Notes under the pieces: model-generated
Databases searched by the model: none
Seen by the model: the letters and a program-made list of their open reading frames with translations, nothing else
Told to the model about the DNA's origin: nothing
DNA from: Akkermansia sp.
GTDB taxonomy: Bacteria > Verrucomicrobiota > Verrucomicrobiia > Verrucomicrobiales > Akkermansiaceae
Assembly (NCBI GenBank): GCA_020047775.1
Contig: JAIFNK010000036.1
Span: 1 to 6,231, forward strand
Reading direction: 5' to 3'
Length of the DNA: 6,231 bases
Position numbers and translations under genes: made by a program
Part shown: positions 4,677 to 6,231 of the stretch, in pieces
How the letters are laid out: every line of letters starts with the position of its first letter
Position numbering within the stretch: position 1 is the first letter of the stretch

Positions 4677-5402
4677 TTACTGCGCGGATGCTTGTGTTTC
4701 GAGAACGGCGAGGTCGCCGGGGCGTGGAGATTCGGCGACGTTGTCGAGTTGTTCGACAAAGGCGCCGCTGACGCCCTTGCGGACGTCGGCTAGAATGGCT
4801 TTACCGTAGGGCTGTTGCCCGCGGGTGAGTTGGAATGTCATGCCGATTTTCGCACCCTGGCTTTCGCCGAGATTGAAGACCAACATGCCGCTTTCCTGGT
4901 CGAGGCTCACGATCCGGGCTTGCTGAAGCGAGCCGGTGCGAACATCGGGGCGGGGCTTCTGGCGCAGTCCGAGGACAGCGTCAAGCTCTCTTAGTGAAGT
5001 TTCCACACGAAGTCTTGCGTCCGGATCGGACACCACCGCTTGGCGGAGGTAGTCCATGACGGCGGACGCGAGGTGCGTGACGGAGCTTTCGAGTTGGCTG
5101 GTGCGCTCGTTTGCGATCTGCAAATCCGCGGCAGCTTGGACGAGACGGTCGTCTCCCCCGTCGAGCAGGTTCTTGCCAAGAGCTTCGAGACGCTCGCGGA
5201 CCTGAGCAAGTTGCTCGGATGCTTGCTTCTCGCCGCTGTTTGCCTCGGCAAGGCTGCGTTGAAGGGTTTTGTTCTGCTCCTGGAGAGTCGTGATGATCTC
5301 CTGGTATTCCTCGGCGGTCGGCGCTTGGGCCACGCACATCTCCGCAGCGGCCGACAGCCCGAGGGCCGCGACAAGTGCATTGAGAGGGAAGGTGGAACGC
5401 AT
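4677..5402 (-). CDS. Secreted coiled-coil protein inserted in the ribosomal operon, function unknown
   Basis: This 241-residue protein is not ribosomal. Residues 1-27 look like a signal peptide (basic start, hydrophobic FPLNALVAALGLSAAA, cleavage plausible after AQA at 27); no lipobox is evident. Residues about 31-118 are Glu/Gln/Leu-rich with heptad spacing (ITTLQEQNKTLQRSLAE, EQLAQVRERLEALGKNL), a probable coiled coil. After a Pro-rich linker (about 146-156), residues 162-236 look like a small beta domain: ARIVSLDQESGMLVFNLG, SQGAKIGMTFQLTRG, YGKAILADV, RPGDLAVL. Its GESQGAKIGM...PGD pattern resembles beta-barrel repeats of envelope proteins such as MreC or FlgT-like domains, by impression only. 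It likely acts in the periplasm or cell envelope. It sits 27 nt after rpsS and 20 nt before rplV, so it should be co-transcribed with them. Confidence 0.85.
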   Translation of the reverse strand: MRSTFPLNALVAALGLSAAAEMCVAQAPTAEEYQEIITTLQEQNKTLQRSLAEANSGEKQASEQLAQVRERLEALGKNLLDGGDDRLVQAAADLQIANERTSQLESSVTHLASAVMDYLRQAVVSDPDARLRVETSLRELDAVLGLRQKPRPDVRTGSLQQARIVSLDQESGMLVFNLGESQGAKIGMTFQLTRGQQPYGKAILADVRKGVSGAFVEQLDNVAESPRPGDLAVLETQASAQ

Positions 5403-5429
5403 GGACGTGGAGGAATTGAGCAGGACGTA

Positions 5430-5702
5430 TTATTTCTTGCCGATACCGCCGTGAGTGCGGAACAGACGGGTCGGGGAAAACTCGCCGAGTTTGTGCCCAA
5501 CCATGTTTTCGGTCACGTAAACGGGAACGAAGGTCTTGCCGTTGTGCACGGCGAAGTTGTGGCTGACAAAATCAGGAGTGATCATCGACTTGCGGCTCCA
5601 TGTCTTGATGGGCTTGCGGTCGGATCCGGCTTCGGCGACGGCGTCGATCTTCGCGAGAAGCTTCTGATCGACGTATGGGCCTTTTTTAAGTGAGCGTGGC
5701 AT
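5430..5702 (-). CDS. rpsS: 30S ribosomal protein uS19 (S19)
   Basis: The 90-residue product is a complete uS19, which binds 16S rRNA in the small-subunit head with uS13 and contributes to intersubunit contacts near the A-site tRNA. It opens [20 protein letters not shown] and has [20 protein letters not shown] and the family signature region [20 protein letters not shown], ending HGGIGKK. rplB precedes it by 29 nt. Normally rplV follows directly; here the secreted coiled-coil gene intervenes. No Shine-Dalgarno site is seen; the leader CTTTACCTCACTCCTCTC is almost free of purines. Confidence 0.97.
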   Translation of the reverse strand: MPRSLKKGPYVDQKLLAKIDAVAEAGSDRKPIKTWSRKSMITPDFVSHNFAVHNGKTFVPVYVTENMVGHKLGEFSPTRLFRTHGGIGKK

Positions 5703-5731
5703 GAGAGGAGTGAGGTAAAGATTTTGCTAGA

Positions 5732-6231
5732 TTACTTCTTCTTCGCTTTGTGGCGGGACTCGACAATGAAGACACTGGTGGTCTTGCGCTTGTTGCGGGT
5801 CTTCTGGCCCTTCGCGTGGCCCCATGGGCTGAGAAGGTGCTGGCGACCACCACCGGATTTCGACTTACCTTCGCCACCACCGTTCGGGTGGTCAACGGGG
5901 TTCATCGTCATACCGCGGACAGTCGGGCGAACGCCCTGCCAGCGGGTGCGGCCGGCTTTGCCCGAAGTTTCGTTCATGTGGTCGCGGTTTCCGACCTGGC
6001 CGATCGTGCAGAAGCAACGGTCGTTGAAGCGGCGGATTTCACCGGAAGGCATTTTCACCAGCGCCCAGCCGCCATCGCGGTTAGAGAGCACGGCGAGCTG
6101 GCCGGCGGCGCGGGCGACTTTACCGCCGTTGCCGGGGATAAGCTCGATGTTGTGGATCGAGGTGCCGAGCGGCACGGCGCTGAGTGGCATGGCGTTGCCC
6201 GTTTTCGGAGCGACGTTGGCACCGGCGACGA
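5732..6231 (-). CDS. rplB: 50S ribosomal protein uL2 (L2), C-terminal part
   Basis: The frame runs in from the right edge, giving the last 165 or so residues of a protein usually about 275 long. uL2 binds 23S rRNA near the peptidyl transferase centre, is needed for subunit joining, and is among the most conserved ribosomal proteins. Visible segments are [77 protein letters not shown] and a basic end HKAKKK. An ATG at 6190 is internal ([10 protein letters not shown]) and is not the start. The near-universal HPHGGGEG reads HPNGGGEG here: the histidine equivalent to E. coli His229 is kept, and the next one is Asn. Confidence 0.97.
   Translation of the reverse strand, partial: VAGANVAPKTGNAMPLSAVPLGTSIHNIELIPGNGGKVARAAGQLAVLSNRDGGWALVKMPSGEIRRFNDRCFCTIGQVGNRDHMNETSGKAGRTRWQGVRPTVRGMTMNPVDHPNGGGEGKSKSGGGRQHLLSPWGHAKGQKTRNKRKTTSVFIVESRHKAKKK

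Noticed and set aside
5040..5693. Long plus-strand open frame (217 codons) opposite rpsS and the secreted protein gene
   Set aside because: It crosses two supported minus-strand genes and reads as a shadow; the minus-strand proteins have a signal peptide, a coiled coil and the uS19 signature.
1..6231. CRISPR array, tRNA, rRNA or riboswitch
   Set aside because: No regularly spaced repeats, cloverleaf-like elements or recognisable structured RNA were seen anywhere in the window.

Overview
The window carries most of a bacterial S10-type ribosomal protein operon on the minus strand (about 1940-6231) beside an accessory stretch (1-1923) of toxin-antitoxin genes, gene remnants and an unrecognised gene. 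The ribosomal proteins are bacterial. The secreted-protein insertion, the scarcity of Shine-Dalgarno sites, the uL2 motif 'DHPNGGGEG' and the short intergenic repeats suggest the Verrucomicrobiota (PVC group). That placement is inferred from pattern memory, not from a search.

Reading the minus strand in transcription order: rplB (uL2, 5' end outside the window), rpsS (uS19), a 241-residue secreted coiled-coil protein that is not ribosomal, rplV (uL22), rpsC (uS3, with an Arg/Gly/Asp-rich tail), rplP (uL16), rpmC (uL29), rpsQ (uS17), a 71-nt spacer with a hairpin and TCTCAAC repeats, and rplN (uL14). A GC-rich hairpin follows rplN and probably ends the transcript. Gaps between genes are otherwise only 20-51 nt, so this looks like one co-transcribed unit. 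The usual continuation after rplN (rplX, rplE and so on) is absent here.

The accessory stretch, from the left edge, holds: a partial open frame running in from outside; an unrecognised 214-residue cytoplasmic protein on the plus strand; a 294-nt gap that may hold the worn left end of an insertion sequence; an intact minus-strand HicA/HicB-like toxin-antitoxin pair with a 4-nt overlap; and two broken pieces of what looks like a different (VapBC-like) module. These pieces are an antitoxin-like tail on the minus strand and the C-terminal end of a PIN-domain toxin on the plus strand, joined head to head near 1775-1803.

The most notable point is the secreted protein gene set tightly between rpsS and rplV, inside one of the most conserved operons in bacteria. 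Others are the broken toxin-antitoxin junction, the spacer element before rplN, and the near absence of Shine-Dalgarno sites before the ribosomal genes.
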